Source: CAVPKN01 sp964588495 (GTDB lineage Bacteria; Chlamydiota; Chlamydiia; Chlamydiales; JAAKFR01). From it: a stretch of DNA of 22,175 nucleotides. The stretch is from NCBI GenBank assembly GCA_964588495.1, contig CAZPPS010000039.1:1-22175 (forward strand). Reading direction: 5' to 3'. Positions 22,138 to 22,175 of the stretch are shown here, one piece after another. The notes beneath the pieces are model-generated. The model worked only from the letters and a program-made list of their open reading frames with translations, was not told where the DNA came from and made no database searches. The stretch's first letter is position 1; each line of letters begins with the position of its first letter. The translations under genes were made by a program, and so were the position numbers.

Positions 22138-22175
22138 TTAGGGCCAGAGAGAAATAGAGATTACGCGACTAATTT

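Noticed and set aside
1..22175. tRNA or rRNA genes
   Set aside because: No cloverleaf-like segment with a TTCGA-type T-arm and no rRNA-like conserved stretch was noticed in the intergenic regions; reading was by eye only.

Overview
The window reads as part of a large plasmid, or plasmid-derived island, from an environmental (amoeba-associated, Parachlamydia/Simkania-like) member of the Chlamydiae. The evidence is a block of four consecutive genes that match the core of the classical chlamydial plasmid: a ParA ATPase (pGP5-D type), a pGP6-D homologue, a DnaB-like helicase (pGP1-D type) and a pGP2-D homologue. The host assignment is inference from these families; no rRNA or chromosomal marker is present.

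Layout. (1) 1-4789, minus strand: a tightly overlapping F-type conjugation (type IV secretion) operon read right to left: a small unknown gene, then TraA-, TraL-, TraE-, TraK- and TraB-like proteins, a thioredoxin-fold DsbA/DsbC-type protein, TraV, and the start of TraC, which runs off the left edge. (2) 4790-6521: a control region with inverted repeats, a divergent gene for a tandem ribbon-helix-helix protein (the architecture of F TraY), and a CoiA-like nuclease gene on the minus strand. (3) 6420-10863, plus strand: the plasmid maintenance and replication block parA - pGP6 - dnaB - pGP2. Two copies of one palindrome bracket parA-pGP6, one before parA and one before dnaB. (4) 10864-12950: about 2 kb without convincing genes. 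It is built from an 18-bp element (consensus ACCGTAGTNNNNTGCAGA) repeated about 20 times, first in roughly 269-bp higher-order units and then as five tandem copies at 21-22 bp pitch. This looks like an iteron origin and/or centromere. (5) 12951-14124, minus strand: an unknown gene sharing an upstream motif with the conjugation operon, and a small secreted zinc-ribbon protein. (6) 14090-18998, cargo: a plus-strand run of two unknown genes and a protein that fuses a DMT/EamA-type ten-helix transporter to an FkbM methyltransferase, facing a convergent S-adenosylhomocysteine-hydrolase-like gene. (7) 19309-21942: an unknown multi-helix membrane protein and a predicted outer-membrane beta-barrel protein. 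The last ~230 bases look more GC-rich and may be a decayed mobile-element end.

How it fits together. The replication/partition block would maintain the element, the repeat array is its likely cis-acting site, and the Tra operon would move it between cells. The cargo suggests a methylation module in which SAM import, a methyl transfer and SAH handling are physically linked; that is a hypothesis. The features most worth a second look are the phased repeat array, the transporter-methyltransferase fusion with its SAHH-like neighbour, the twin palindromes around parA-pGP6, and the motif shared by the two distant minus-strand promoters.
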